The notes: generated by a model from the letters alone, not told the origin. A stretch of DNA of 64,000 nt from Candidatus Baltobacteraceae bacterium (GCA_036559195.1 DATBTN010000057.1:123591-187590); one strand, 5' to 3'; shown: positions 1 to 8,359, numbered from the stretch's first letter. A program made the numbers and translations.

Positions 1-435
1 AGCGAAGGCGCCGACGATCGTCGCGTGATCCGCCGCTTCGTTCCCGGTCACGGCTTTCGCGATGACGATGCGATCGATTGTCCCGACGATACCGGTTCGC
101 AACTCGGTTACGACGGCGATCGCCTCTACGTGAGCCAGTGGTACAACAAGAAAGTGATCTCGTTAGGCGATCGTGGCGAAGTCGGCACCGTCATCGACGT
201 TCCGCGCGGCATCTGCGGACAGGTCGTCGTCGACGGCTGCTTTTACCTGGTAACGACCGATGACGAAGAGTCGAACGAATACTTTCTCACGCACGTCGAC
301 GCGCGTAACGGCGCTCCAAAAATCAAGGACGTCGCGCGAATCGGTTTTGCCGCTCGGGCACTCGCCTTCGACGGCGAGCGGTTTTGGACCAACCATCGCG
401 AGCGGCACGAAACGGTCGCGTTCAAGCTCGCTTAA
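1..435 (+). CDS. C-terminal part of a beta-propeller-like protein (5' end outside window)
   Basis: The frame is open from base 1 with no stop, so this is the end of a gene that starts upstream. An internal GTG at 25 is probably not the start. The visible 144 or so codons contain repeated short strand-rich blocks (LGYDGDRLYVSQW, GQVVVDGCFYLV, ALAFDGERFW) of the kind seen in beta-propeller or SMP-30/quinoprotein-like folds: Asp-Gly turns followed by hydrophobic strands. No catalytic motif is visible, so no function is assigned. It converges on the minus-strand gene ending at 432, with the two stop codons overlapping. Confidence 0.6.
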   Translation, partial: SEGADDRRVIRRFVPGHGFRDDDAIDCPDDTGSQLGYDGDRLYVSQWYNKKVISLGDRGEVGTVIDVPRGICGQVVVDGCFYLVTTDDEESNEYFLTHVDARNGAPKIKDVARIGFAARALAFDGERFWTNHRERHETVAFKLA

Positions 436-1346
436 AGCGTACCGATCGCGTACATTTCCTGCGGGTCCGGGGCGACGATCTCGATCTTCCGGCCCGCGGT
501 ACGTAATTGCGGCTCCATTTCGGCGAGCCGCTTTTCGTTGGTTTGGATGATGACGACCCGGTAGTCGTTGGCACTTGCCAGAACGCTCGTGAGCGCGCGC
601 GCGTATGCGGCCTCATCGGCGCTGCTGCGGCCGAAAAGCGAATCGCGGTACGTGTGCTCGATGTTGAAGTACGGGTTACCCTGCCACCAGGCTTCCCACA
701 TCCAAATGCGTGCGTCGGCGCTGCGAAACGCATTGCGTGCGGGTGGCGAAAGGAAGAGTGCGTCGGCCCTCTGCGCGGCGATCGTGCTTAAGACGTCGGC
801 TTGGCGCACGGTGTTGCGCTGGCGATTGCTCGTTACCCACTTTTCCGTCTGGCGAATGTACGACCAAGCGAGTTCGCTCGGCGGAACGTCTGCCATATCG
901 TCGGGATATTGCGCCTTTTGCAGCCAGTAGCAGAGGACGAACCACAACCCGAGAATCGCAAGCCCCGTCTGTCCGTCGCTGCGCAAGTTGCGAACGTTAT
1001 CTTGCCAGACGCCCAGATAGATACACTGTTCCTCGGTGAAGAAGACGCCTTCCCAAGCCTTGAACATGTCGACCGAGTAGATGCGCCCGGGCAGCATCTC
1101 GACGATCTCGGCGACCTCACTATCGCGTAGGATCGTGAAATCGTTGGCGATGAGACCCTCGCCCGCGCGGACGAACCATTCGACCAAATCTCCGCCGTGC
1201 ACGGCGACGTCGTGGCGCTTGAGATAATTCAGATGCGTCGGCACGCCCATGAACGGGTCGACGAGGCTGCGGCAGTCGAAGCGCTCGAGCAACTCGTGCA
1301 GCCGCGACGCGGTGATGCGTCGCGTGCGTTCGTGAAGTTCGATCAC
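432..1346 (-). CDS. Degenerate D12-class DNA adenine methyltransferase-like protein
   Basis: A 304-residue protein. GTG at 1346 is chosen because it overlaps the stop of the upstream gene as GTGA; the longer open frame to 1571 would lie inside that gene. The layout follows D12-class N6-adenine methyltransferases: an N-terminal motif-I-like block (VDPFMGVPTHLNYLK, then GGDLVEW), a middle FFTEEQCIYLGVW block like the FFT...ID segment, and a late LFLSPP where the family has DPPY. The key residues are altered: FxGxG is FMGVP and DPPY is LSPP. SAM binding or catalysis is therefore doubtful. It could be a non-catalytic DNA-binding relative. It is translationally coupled to the HD-GYP-like gene. Confidence 0.5.
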   Translation of the reverse strand: MIELHERTRRITASRLHELLERFDCRSLVDPFMGVPTHLNYLKRHDVAVHGGDLVEWFVRAGEGLIANDFTILRDSEVAEIVEMLPGRIYSVDMFKAWEGVFFTEEQCIYLGVWQDNVRNLRSDGQTGLAILGLWFVLCYWLQKAQYPDDMADVPPSELAWSYIRQTEKWVTSNRQRNTVRQADVLSTIAAQRADALFLSPPARNAFRSADARIWMWEAWWQGNPYFNIEHTYRDSLFGRSSADEAAYARALTSVLASANDYRVVIIQTNEKRLAEMEPQLRTAGRKIEIVAPDPQEMYAIGTL

Positions 1347-2533
1347 GCGCGCACCCGCACGCACTTCGCGAGCGCGCGAATCACGACCGGGTCGAACTGC
1401 GTGCCGGCCGCGGTCTCCAGCGCTTCGATCGGCGATTGTTTGGCGCTTCCGGCACGGCTGCGCGCGCGTTCGGCGAGTTCGTCGTACGCGATGCACGCGG
1501 CTACTATCTGGGCGGTTACCGGAATCGCCTCGTGTCGCAGTGCGTCGGGACGGCCCGTGCCATCGTACCATTCTCCGATCGCGCGCAGTTGCGGTGCGAG
1601 GGCATGCAGTAACGGCGATCCGGCGATCACTTCGGCGGCGGCGACGGCGTTCGCGGCGCGCGGCGCGATCCCGAGCCGTGCCAGCGGGTCGAAACGGCGC
1701 GCATCGCTTCCCTGCTCGGCGATTTCACCGATGCCGAAGAGCATGGCCATCGGTTCCACCGTTCCGTTCGCGTTCTCGGCCGGCTGCGCGAGCGCGCCGG
1801 CCACGGCGACGGCGAGAGCGCCCACGCGCCGCCAGCGATTCGGCGTGCCGTTGTGTTCGTCCACGCGATCGGCGAGCAGTTCGAACGTGCGACGCTCCTT
1901 CATTGCATCGCGGCGCAACGAATCGGCCGGCGCCGGCCGCGGCGCGATCTCACCGCCGTAGGTGTGAAACCAGCGCACGAAAACGCGCGCCCGTTCGGGC
2001 GAGAACCCCCGGCCGCTCGATGCGACCATCGCCGCGAGCGTCTCTTCCGGCTCGTTGCGCGAGGTCGCGTACGCGATCGCGACGTGCAAGGTTTGCGCGG
2101 CCGCCGGTATTCCGAGCCACCGCAGCTGATCTGGGAACCCGGTGCCGTCCCAACATTCGGCTTGCCAGCGAACGAAATCGGCGGTTCGATCCGGGAGCAC
2201 GCCGATGGTTTCGATGAGGCGGGCGCCCTGCGCCGGAATATCCCAGCGTGCCGTCATGGCCTCGCGCTCCGGCAAGCGGTCGCCCGAGCGCAGCGCCGCA
2301 TTGCCCAACGCTCCGAGATTGCGCAAGATTGCAGCCCAATAGAGCGCGTCGCATTCCGGGCTCGAGAAGTTGTCGAGCTCGGCGAGCGCGCCGGCGAGCG
2401 AGGCGATCTGCGTTCCGGCGTCGGGCGGCTCGCCGGCGGCGGCGTCGGCGACCGCGCCAAAAAGCTCCAGCAATCCCGCTAGGGCCCCGGGGTCTGGGCT
2501 CGAATTGGCGCCTTGAGCTGGTAACAGCGACAT
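1343..2533 (-). CDS. Tandem, degenerate HD-GYP-like protein
   Basis: A 396-residue protein with two copies of an HD-GYP-like module. The GYP-region signature appears twice, as WDGTGFPDQLRWLGIP (about residues 128-143) and WYDGTGRPDALRHEAIP (about residues 310-326), each followed by an ARI/VA-type helix. The metal-binding HD pairs of active c-di-GMP phosphodiesterases are missing: the position of LHDIGK reads LRNLGALG in the first copy. It is thus probably a non-catalytic signalling or scaffolding protein. The ATG is preceded by GAAGGAG. Only 21 bp separate it from divergent moaC, so the two promoters must overlap. It forms a two-gene operon with the D12-like gene. Confidence 0.6.
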   Translation of the reverse strand: MSLLPAQGANSSPDPGALAGLLELFGAVADAAAGEPPDAGTQIASLAGALAELDNFSSPECDALYWAAILRNLGALGNAALRSGDRLPEREAMTARWDIPAQGARLIETIGVLPDRTADFVRWQAECWDGTGFPDQLRWLGIPAAAQTLHVAIAYATSRNEPEETLAAMVASSGRGFSPERARVFVRWFHTYGGEIAPRPAPADSLRRDAMKERRTFELLADRVDEHNGTPNRWRRVGALAVAVAGALAQPAENANGTVEPMAMLFGIGEIAEQGSDARRFDPLARLGIAPRAANAVAAAEVIAGSPLLHALAPQLRAIGEWYDGTGRPDALRHEAIPVTAQIVAACIAYDELAERARSRAGSAKQSPIEALETAAGTQFDPVVIRALAKCVRVRA

Positions 2534-2554
2534 ATCTCCTTCGCCCGTTTTCCT

Positions 2555-3049
2555 ATGAGCGTGCCGAAACCCTCACATATTACTGCCGATGGCAGCGTTT
2601 CCATGGTCGACGTCTCAGGCAAAGCCATCGCGTCGCGGACGGCTCGCGCCGCCGCGCGCGTTCGGATGCCTCACGCGGCGGCGCAGGCATTGCGCGATGC
2701 GACGCTCGCCAAGGGAGATGCATTCGTAACGGCTCAGCTCGCCGGCATTATGGCGGCGAAGCAGACCGGCTCGCTGATCCCGCTCGCACACCCGTTGCCG
2801 CTCGCCCAAGTCGAGGTTCGCTTTTCCTGGGAGGGCGACGTTCTCGCGATCGAAGCGTCGGCGCGCACGGCCGCGCAGACGGGCGTCGAGATGGAAGCTC
2901 TGGTCGCCGCATCGATCGCGGCCCTCACGATTTACGATATGACGAAGGCCGTCGATAAGGGGATCGTCATCGAGTCGGTGCGGCTGCTGGAAAAGACCGG
3001 CGGCAAAAGCGGACGGTGGCTCGCGGACGATGATCTCGATGCGTCGTAG
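2555..3049 (+). CDS. moaC: Cyclic pyranopterin monophosphate synthase MoaC
   Basis: A 164-residue protein of normal family length. MoaC converts the MoaA product 3',8-cH2GTP into cyclic pyranopterin monophosphate in molybdenum cofactor synthesis. Family motifs are intact: KQTGSLIPLAHPLPL near residue 70, TGVEMEAL near 110, and TIYDMTKAVDKG near 127, which includes the catalytic Lys region. It heads a long plus-strand run and overlaps the next gene (mog-type) by 20 bp. moaA, moaD and moaE are not in the window. Confidence 0.95.
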   Translation: MSVPKPSHITADGSVSMVDVSGKAIASRTARAAARVRMPHAAAQALRDATLAKGDAFVTAQLAGIMAAKQTGSLIPLAHPLPLAQVEVRFSWEGDVLAIEASARTAAQTGVEMEALVAASIAALTIYDMTKAVDKGIVIESVRLLEKTGGKSGRWLADDDLDAS

Positions 3050-3521
3050 GGTCGCGTTCATCGTGCTCTCCGATCGCGCCGCAGCGGGCGAACGCGCCGA
3101 CGGATGCATTCCCGTCCTGCGCGAGCGGCTGCACGATCTCTACGAGATCGTCCGCGAGGTCGTCATCGGCGACGACGCGAGCGCGCTGCAGGCCGAACTG
3201 ATCGACTTGAGCGATCGCAGCATCGCGGATCTGATCTTGACGAGCGGCGGAACCGGGCTCGCCGCGCGCGATCGCACGCCGCAGGCGACGCTCGCGATCC
3301 TCGATTACGAAGTGCCCGGCATCGCGGAGGCGATTCGCGCCGCATCGATTCCGATCGTCGCTACCGCGATGCTTTCGCGAGCCGTTGCGGGCGTGCGCCA
3401 TCGGACGCTGATCGTGAATCTTCCGGGCAGCCCGAAAGCGGTCGGCGAGGCGCTCGATATCGCGGCGGCGGTCTTTCCGCACGCGCTCGAATTGCTCGCC
3501 GGCGAGGTTACGGACGGATGA
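3030..3521 (+). CDS. mog: Molybdopterin adenylyltransferase (Mog/MoaB family)
   Basis: A 163-residue MoaB/Mog-fold protein that would adenylate molybdopterin before metal insertion. The family signatures TSGGTGLAARDRTPQAT (about residues 71-87) and NLPGSPKAV (about 133-141) are present. The listed ATG lies inside the end of moaC; a second in-frame ATG three codons later is equally possible. The stop overlaps the folC start as ATGA, so moaC, mog and folC are translationally coupled. Whether it acts as MogA or as the MoaB paralogue cannot be decided from sequence alone. Confidence 0.88.
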   Translation: MISMRRRVAFIVLSDRAAAGERADGCIPVLRERLHDLYEIVREVVIGDDASALQAELIDLSDRSIADLILTSGGTGLAARDRTPQATLAILDYEVPGIAEAIRAASIPIVATAMLSRAVAGVRHRTLIVNLPGSPKAVGEALDIAAAVFPHALELLAGEVTDG

Positions 3522-4849
3522 ACTTCGCTCAAGCGCAGTCGTATCTTACCGGCACGATCAACGAAACGGTCTCCCGCCGCGAACCGTATCGTCTCGATCG
3601 CATGCGCGCGCTGTTGCGCGAACTCGATAATCCGCAGGACAAGTATCCGACGATCCACGTCGGCGGCACGAGCGGAAAAGGTTCCACCGCGACGATGATC
3701 TCGGCCGCGCTCTCCGCTTCCGGCAAACGAACGGGCTTGCACACCAAACCGCATCTGCGCTCGATGGTCGAGCGCGCGCGGGTGGACGGCGTCAACGTGA
3801 GCGAGGAGCGTTTTGCGGAACTGCTCGTCGAGATGATGCCGGCGATCGAACGGACCGTCGCGGCCTTGCGCCGTCCCTCCTATTACGAAACGCTCCTGGC
3901 GCTTGCGTTTCTCCACTTCGTTCGGGAGTCGGTCGATCTGGCGGTGATCGAAGTCGGCATCGGCGGGAAGCTCGACGGCACCAACGTGATCGTCCCCGAG
4001 GTGAGCGTCATCACCAACATCGGTCTCGATCACACCGAAATTCTGGGCGACACGCTCGAAGCGATCGCGAGTGATAAAGCCGGAATCGCAAAACCCGGAG
4101 TACCACTCGTCTCCGCGGTCGAGGATCCCGGCGCGCGCCGCGTGATCGAAGCGCAGTGCGCGCTCGTCGGCGCGCCGTTCGTTTCGGTCCTCGATACCAC
4201 GCGAACGGTCCGTCGTGCGTCAAGCCAGACCCGTCAAGACTTTACCGTAACGACGCCGCGCGCGGAGTACGCGATCTCCTTGCCGCTTTTGGGCACGTTC
4301 CAGGAACGCAACGCCGCCGCCGCCATACTCGCGCTCGAAGCGCTTCCCGCTCACCTGCGGCCGGACAAAGCCGCAATCGAGAACGGTCTCGCGCGGATGG
4401 TGCTGCCCGGGCGCATGGAGTATTTCCCCGCTCGCCCGGCCGTGATCTTCGACGTCGCGCACAATCCCGACAAGGCGGCGCATCTGGTCGCGTCGCTGCG
4501 CGCGCAGTTCCCCGATCGCCGCTATACGTTCGTGCTGGCCGTTGCCGACACGAAGGACGCCCACGAAATTCTGCGTGCGTTCGTAGACGTGCCGGCCTCG
4601 TTTATCTTTACGTCGTTCGACACGCCCGGACGCGCGGCGACGAAGCCGGCGCGCCTAGCCAGCATCGCCGAGGATCTCGGGATCTGGGGGCGCGCGATTC
4701 TCGACCCGGTCGAGGCGCTCTCGATCGCCATGCGCAACGCCGGCGCCGACGACATCGTGGTCGTGACCGGATCGACGTTCGTGGTCGCCGAGCTGCGCGA
4801 GTGGTGGCTCGAACATGTCGCGGCCCACGTACCGTCCACGTTACCATGA
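3518..4849 (+). CDS. folC: Folylpolyglutamate synthase / dihydrofolate synthase FolC
   Basis: A 443-residue cytoplasmic Mur-ligase-family enzyme that adds glutamate to dihydropteroate or folate. The P-loop GGTSGKGSTATMIS (about residues 47-60), the ITNIGLDHTEILGDT block (about 166) and the C-terminal Mur-ligase signature IFDVAHNPDKA (about 310) are clear. The start is fixed by an ATGA overlap with the mog stop; a longer open frame from 3104 lies in mog and is excluded. The stop overlaps folP as ATGA. Being next to folP, folB and folK supports a role in folate synthesis. Confidence 0.95.
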   Translation: MNFAQAQSYLTGTINETVSRREPYRLDRMRALLRELDNPQDKYPTIHVGGTSGKGSTATMISAALSASGKRTGLHTKPHLRSMVERARVDGVNVSEERFAELLVEMMPAIERTVAALRRPSYYETLLALAFLHFVRESVDLAVIEVGIGGKLDGTNVIVPEVSVITNIGLDHTEILGDTLEAIASDKAGIAKPGVPLVSAVEDPGARRVIEAQCALVGAPFVSVLDTTRTVRRASSQTRQDFTVTTPRAEYAISLPLLGTFQERNAAAAILALEALPAHLRPDKAAIENGLARMVLPGRMEYFPARPAVIFDVAHNPDKAAHLVASLRAQFPDRRYTFVLAVADTKDAHEILRAFVDVPASFIFTSFDTPGRAATKPARLASIAEDLGIWGRAILDPVEALSIAMRNAGADDIVVVTGSTFVVAELREWWLEHVAAHVPSTLP

Positions 4850-5697
4850 ATCGAACCTCGCGCGGCGCCTTGCGCGTTCGCGGTCGCGAACTGCCGTGGG
4901 GAGCGCGAACGTACGTGATGGGCGTCGTCAACGTGACGCCGGATTCGTTTTCGGGCGACGGGCGCGTGCGATCCGAGAGTGCGGTAGCGCACGCGCTCGA
5001 ACAGGCAAAGCGTTCCAGCGATATCCTCGACATCGGCGCGGAGTCCACGCGCCCAGGGTACCGGCAGATCGATGAAGTCACCGAGATCGCGCGGCTCATT
5101 CCGGTGCTGCGCGGCGTACGCGAGCGACTGCCCGCGGCGATCATCTCGGCCGACACCTATAAGCCGGCGGTGTGGTCGGCGGCGCACGCGGCCGGAGCCG
5201 ACGTGCTCAATTCGGTCTGGGGCCTACCCGACGCGTTGCTGGAAGCCGCCGTCGCAAGCGCGGTTCCGGTCATCGTCATGCACAACCAACCCGACTCGCA
5301 CTACGACGGCGACGTCGTCGATGCCGTGCTCGCGTTCTTGGACGACGCCGCGCGGCGCGCGGTGCGCGCCGGGATTCCGCCCGATCACGTCGTGCTCGAT
5401 CCCGGAATCGGATTCGGCAAGACGCCCGATCACAACATCGCCGTGCTGCGCGCTCTCGATCGAATCGTAGCGCTCGGCTTTCCCACGCTGCTCGCGACCT
5501 CGCGCAAGTCGACAATCGGCAGGCTCACCGGCCGCGACGCGCACGAACGCACGTACGGTACTGCGGCGACGGTTGCACTCGGTATCGCGGCGGGCGTGGA
5601 TATCGTGCGCGTTCACGACGTCGCGCAGATGCGCGACGTCGTCTCGGTAAGCGACGCGATCGAACGCGGATGGAGGCCGGCGGAATGGATCGGATAA
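4846..5697 (+). CDS. folP: Dihydropteroate synthase FolP
   Basis: A 283-residue TIM-barrel enzyme joining para-aminobenzoate to 6-hydroxymethyl-dihydropterin pyrophosphate. Signatures seen: MGVVNVTPDSFSGDG (about residues 24-38), DIGAESTRPGY (about 63), a DTYKP segment, VLDPGIGFGK (about 181-190) and the C-terminal RVHDV (about 255). The GAESTRPG loop differs by one residue from the usual GGESTRPG. The start is set by the ATGA overlap with folC; the open frame upstream to 4156 is a shadow of folC. It overlaps folB by 13 bp. Confidence 0.95.
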   Translation: MNRTSRGALRVRGRELPWGARTYVMGVVNVTPDSFSGDGRVRSESAVAHALEQAKRSSDILDIGAESTRPGYRQIDEVTEIARLIPVLRGVRERLPAAIISADTYKPAVWSAAHAAGADVLNSVWGLPDALLEAAVASAVPVIVMHNQPDSHYDGDVVDAVLAFLDDAARRAVRAGIPPDHVVLDPGIGFGKTPDHNIAVLRALDRIVALGFPTLLATSRKSTIGRLTGRDAHERTYGTAATVALGIAAGVDIVRVHDVAQMRDVVSVSDAIERGWRPAEWIG

Positions 5698-6056
5698 CGA
5701 TGCGCGGCATCCGGGCGAGCGGGCGGCACGGAGCCAATCCCGGCGAACGCGATCGCGAACAACCTTTCGAGATCGATCTGGCAGTCGATATCGATTTGCA
5801 GGCCGCCGAAATCAGCGACGCGCTGGGCGATACGCTCGACTACGGCGCGCTGCACGCGCGCCTGGTCGATCTGGTGGGCTCGACCTCGTTCGCGCTGCTC
5901 GAACGCCTGGCGGGCGAACTGGTTCGCGCCGTCTTTCGCGATCCGCGCGTCGCGCGCGTCGAACTGACAATCGGCAAACCGGCGCTGCTCGACGGCGCGA
6001 CGCCGTCGATAACGCTGCGTCGCGAGAATCCGCGCTATCGCACGACGCTTGCCTAG
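5685..6056 (+). CDS. folB: Dihydroneopterin aldolase FolB
   Basis: A 123-residue FolB/T-fold enzyme that cleaves dihydroneopterin to 6-hydroxymethyl-dihydropterin and glycolaldehyde. The N-terminal GIRASGRHGANPGERDREQ block matches the family (usually GxHGVxxxExxxxQ), with Asn in place of the usual Val/Phe-containing stretch. DTLDYGALHARLVD and FALLERLAGEL are also typical. ATG at 5685 is taken; an in-frame ATG at 5700 is an alternative. It overlaps both folP and folK, consistent with a coupled folate operon. Confidence 0.9.
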   Translation: MDRITMRGIRASGRHGANPGERDREQPFEIDLAVDIDLQAAEISDALGDTLDYGALHARLVDLVGSTSFALLERLAGELVRAVFRDPRVARVELTIGKPALLDGATPSITLRRENPRYRTTLA

Positions 6057-6972
6057 CGCGGCCATCGGTCTGGGGGGCAATCTCGGCGACGTCGCGACGA
6101 CGCTGCGATCGGCCGTGCGCGCTCTCGCCGCGCTCGGACGGGTCGCCGCGGTCTCGTCGCTCTATACGAGTCGCCCGTGGGGCGTGACCGCGCAGCCCGA
6201 CTTTCTCAATGCGGCGGTGCTGCTCGAGACCGACCTCGAGGCTCCGGAGCTTCTGCGCCGCTTGCAGGCGATCGAGCGCCGGCTGGGCCGCACGCCGGGT
6301 CCGCGATGGGGCCCGCGCGCGATCGATCTCGACATCCTGACCTACGGCGATCTGCGTCTCGACGAGTCCGATCTGCAGCTACCGCACCCACGACTGGCCG
6401 AGCGGGCGTTCGTGCTCGCTCCCCTGGCCGAGCTGGACGCAGCTTTCCGGCCGCTCTACGACGCGCTGCACGCCCGCGAGCGCGACTCGGTTCGCCTTGC
6501 GGGGCCGCTGTTGCCGGGAGGCGAAACCGAGAGCCTCATGTCCGACGATCACCAGCCAGCCGGGACCCCCGCGCCCCTCGCCGCGCGCGTTCGCGCCCTC
6601 GCCGAGGCGTTCGTGCAGACCGACCTCGTTCGACTGCGGATCGAAGAGCCGAACGAAGATGCGATCGAGCTGCGGAAGCCTGCGGCTCCGCCGGCCGCCA
6701 TCGCGCCCGCGGACGACGGCTCGGATAGCCCGGCTTCGGCCCCGCACCTCGACGCCATCAAGGCCGACCTCGTCGGCATCGTTCATTTTAGCCGGCCGGC
6801 CCCGCTGGAAGGCGAGCGTTTGGCCGGAGATCGGGAACTCGCATACGTCGAGGCGCTTGGGATCCGCAATCCGGTCCGGTCGCGCGGCGCCGGCCGGATA
6901 GCGACGATCACGGTACGCGATGGGGCGCCCGTGGAGTACGGGCAAGTGCTCTTCGAGTTAGATAGAGGCTAG
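6049..6972 (+). CDS. folK: FolK fused to a BCCP-like (AccB) domain that lacks the biotin lysine
   Basis: A single 307-residue frame starting at TTG 6049, which overlaps folB. Residues 1 to about 160 are 6-hydroxymethyl-dihydropterin pyrophosphokinase: IGLGGNLGD, YTSRPWG and the signature GPRAIDLDILTYGD are complete. From about residue 164 (an internal Met at 6538) the protein looks like acetyl-CoA carboxylase BCCP, with an Ala/Pro-rich linker and then a lipoyl/biotinyl fold ending GAPVEYGQVLFELD. At the biotinylation site, where AccB has EAMKMMN, this protein has EALGIRN, so the acceptor Lys is Gly. No stop codon separates the halves; internal initiation at 6538 is possible. accC follows directly. 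Confidence 0.85.
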   Translation: MPSAAIGLGGNLGDVATTLRSAVRALAALGRVAAVSSLYTSRPWGVTAQPDFLNAAVLLETDLEAPELLRRLQAIERRLGRTPGPRWGPRAIDLDILTYGDLRLDESDLQLPHPRLAERAFVLAPLAELDAAFRPLYDALHARERDSVRLAGPLLPGGETESLMSDDHQPAGTPAPLAARVRALAEAFVQTDLVRLRIEEPNEDAIELRKPAAPPAAIAPADDGSDSPASAPHLDAIKADLVGIVHFSRPAPLEGERLAGDRELAYVEALGIRNPVRSRGAGRIATITVRDGAPVEYGQVLFELDRG

Positions 6973-6976
6973 GGCC

Positions 6977-8347
6977 ATTTTCAAGAAAGTTTTGATTGCC
7001 AACCGCGGCGAGATCGCGCTGCGCATCAACCGCGCGTGCCGCGAACTCGGCGTGCAGACCGTCGCGATCTTCTCCGAAGCCGATCGCGGATCGTTGCACG
7101 TGCGTCACGCCGACGAAGCGTTCTGCGTGGGGCCGGGGCCGGTGGCGCGTTCGTATCTCAATATTCCCAACATCATTTCGACGGCACTGATCACCGGTTG
7201 CGACGCGGTCCATCCGGGATACGGGTTCCTGGCCGAGAACGCGCGCTTCGCGGAGATCTGCGCCGATCACGGGCTCACGTTTATCGGCCCGAAGCCCAGC
7301 GTGATCGCGTCGATGGGCGATAAAGCAACCGCGCGACGCGTGATGCGCGAGGCGGGCGTCGCGACGACTCCCGGAACCGACATCTTACGTACGGTAGAAG
7401 AGGCGCGCAAGGCGGCCGAAGAAGTTGGGTATCCGGTGCTCCTGAAGGCGACCGCGGGCGGGGGCGGTAAAGGCATGCGCGCCGTCGAGGCTCCCGGCGA
7501 GCTCGAACGGGCGTTTGCGAGTGCGACGGCCGAAGCCGAGGCGAGTTTCAAAGACGGCCGGCTGTATATGGAAAAGCTCATTCTCAAGCCGCGTCATATC
7601 GAAGTGCAAGTCCTCGGCGACGGATTTGGAAACGTCGTTCATCTGGGCGAGCGCGACTGCTCCGTGCAGAAGCCCTCACATCAGAAGCTGATCGAAGAGG
7701 CGCCCGCCTCGAACCTCTCGCGCGCGACGCGCGACGCGCTGCACGAGATGGCGGTGCGCGCGTGCAAACACGTCGGCTACAGCAACGCCGGCACGCTCGA
7801 ATTCCTGGTCAGCGGCGACCAAATCTACTTCATGGAGATGAACACCCGCATTCAAGTCGAGCATCCCGTTACGGAGATGGTCTACAACATCGACTTGGTT
7901 AAAGAGCAGATCCGCGTGGCGGCCGGCGAACCCCTCGGTTACTCGCAGAGCGATCTGCGCGCCACCGGGCACGCGATCGAATGCCGGATCAACGCCGAAG
8001 ACGCGCACAACAATTTTGCTCCGGCAGCGGGAACGCTGACGGCGGTCGTGTTTCCCGGCGGCCCGGGCGTCCGCGTCGACACGCACGTCTATTCGGGGTC
8101 GGCCATTCCGCCGTATTACGATTCGATGCTCGCGAAGATCGTGGCCACCGGCTCGACGCGCGAGGCCGCAATCGCGCGCATGGAGCGCGCGCTGCGCGAG
8201 ACGGCGATCGAAGGCGTGAAGACGACGATCGACCAATGCTTGGAGATCCTCGCTACCGAAGAGTTCCGCACCGGCCATTACGGAATCGACTTCTTGCCGG
8301 CGCTGTTGCAAAAACAGTCGCCGGCCGCCACGCTATCCGGAAGTTAG
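6977..8347 (+). CDS. accC: Biotin carboxylase AccC (ATT start proposed)
   Basis: A 456-residue ATP-grasp enzyme that carboxylates biotin on BCCP using bicarbonate. Signatures: VLIANRGEIALRI, LKATAGGGGKGMR (Gly-rich ATP loop), FMEMNTRIQVEHPVTE and the C-terminal biotin carboxylase domain. The family begins MFKKVLIANRGE; here that reads IFKKVLIANRGE from an ATT at 6977, eight bases after AGAGG (6964-6968). TTG at 6992 would remove five conserved residues and lacks a spaced ribosome binding site. The usual QRRHQK loop reads QKPSHQK, one residue longer, but keeps the Gln, His and Lys. It follows the folK/BCCP fusion by four bases. Confidence 0.92.
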   Translation: MFKKVLIANRGEIALRINRACRELGVQTVAIFSEADRGSLHVRHADEAFCVGPGPVARSYLNIPNIISTALITGCDAVHPGYGFLAENARFAEICADHGLTFIGPKPSVIASMGDKATARRVMREAGVATTPGTDILRTVEEARKAAEEVGYPVLLKATAGGGGKGMRAVEAPGELERAFASATAEAEASFKDGRLYMEKLILKPRHIEVQVLGDGFGNVVHLGERDCSVQKPSHQKLIEEAPASNLSRATRDALHEMAVRACKHVGYSNAGTLEFLVSGDQIYFMEMNTRIQVEHPVTEMVYNIDLVKEQIRVAAGEPLGYSQSDLRATGHAIECRINAEDAHNNFAPAAGTLTAVVFPGGPGVRVDTHVYSGSAIPPYYDSMLAKIVATGSTREAAIARMERALRETAIEGVKTTIDQCLEILATEEFRTGHYGIDFLPALLQKQSPAATLSGS

Positions 8348-8359
8348 AAAGACGACACC

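Noticed and set aside
38..435. Annotating the first gene as a specific enzyme (SMP-30 or glutaminyl cyclotransferase type)
   Set aside because: Only the last part is visible and no catalytic motif lies in it.
4840..4865. tRNA T-loop-like sequence on the minus strand near the folP start
   Set aside because: The flanking bases do not give acceptor, D or anticodon stems, and the site is inside overlapping folC and folP coding sequence.
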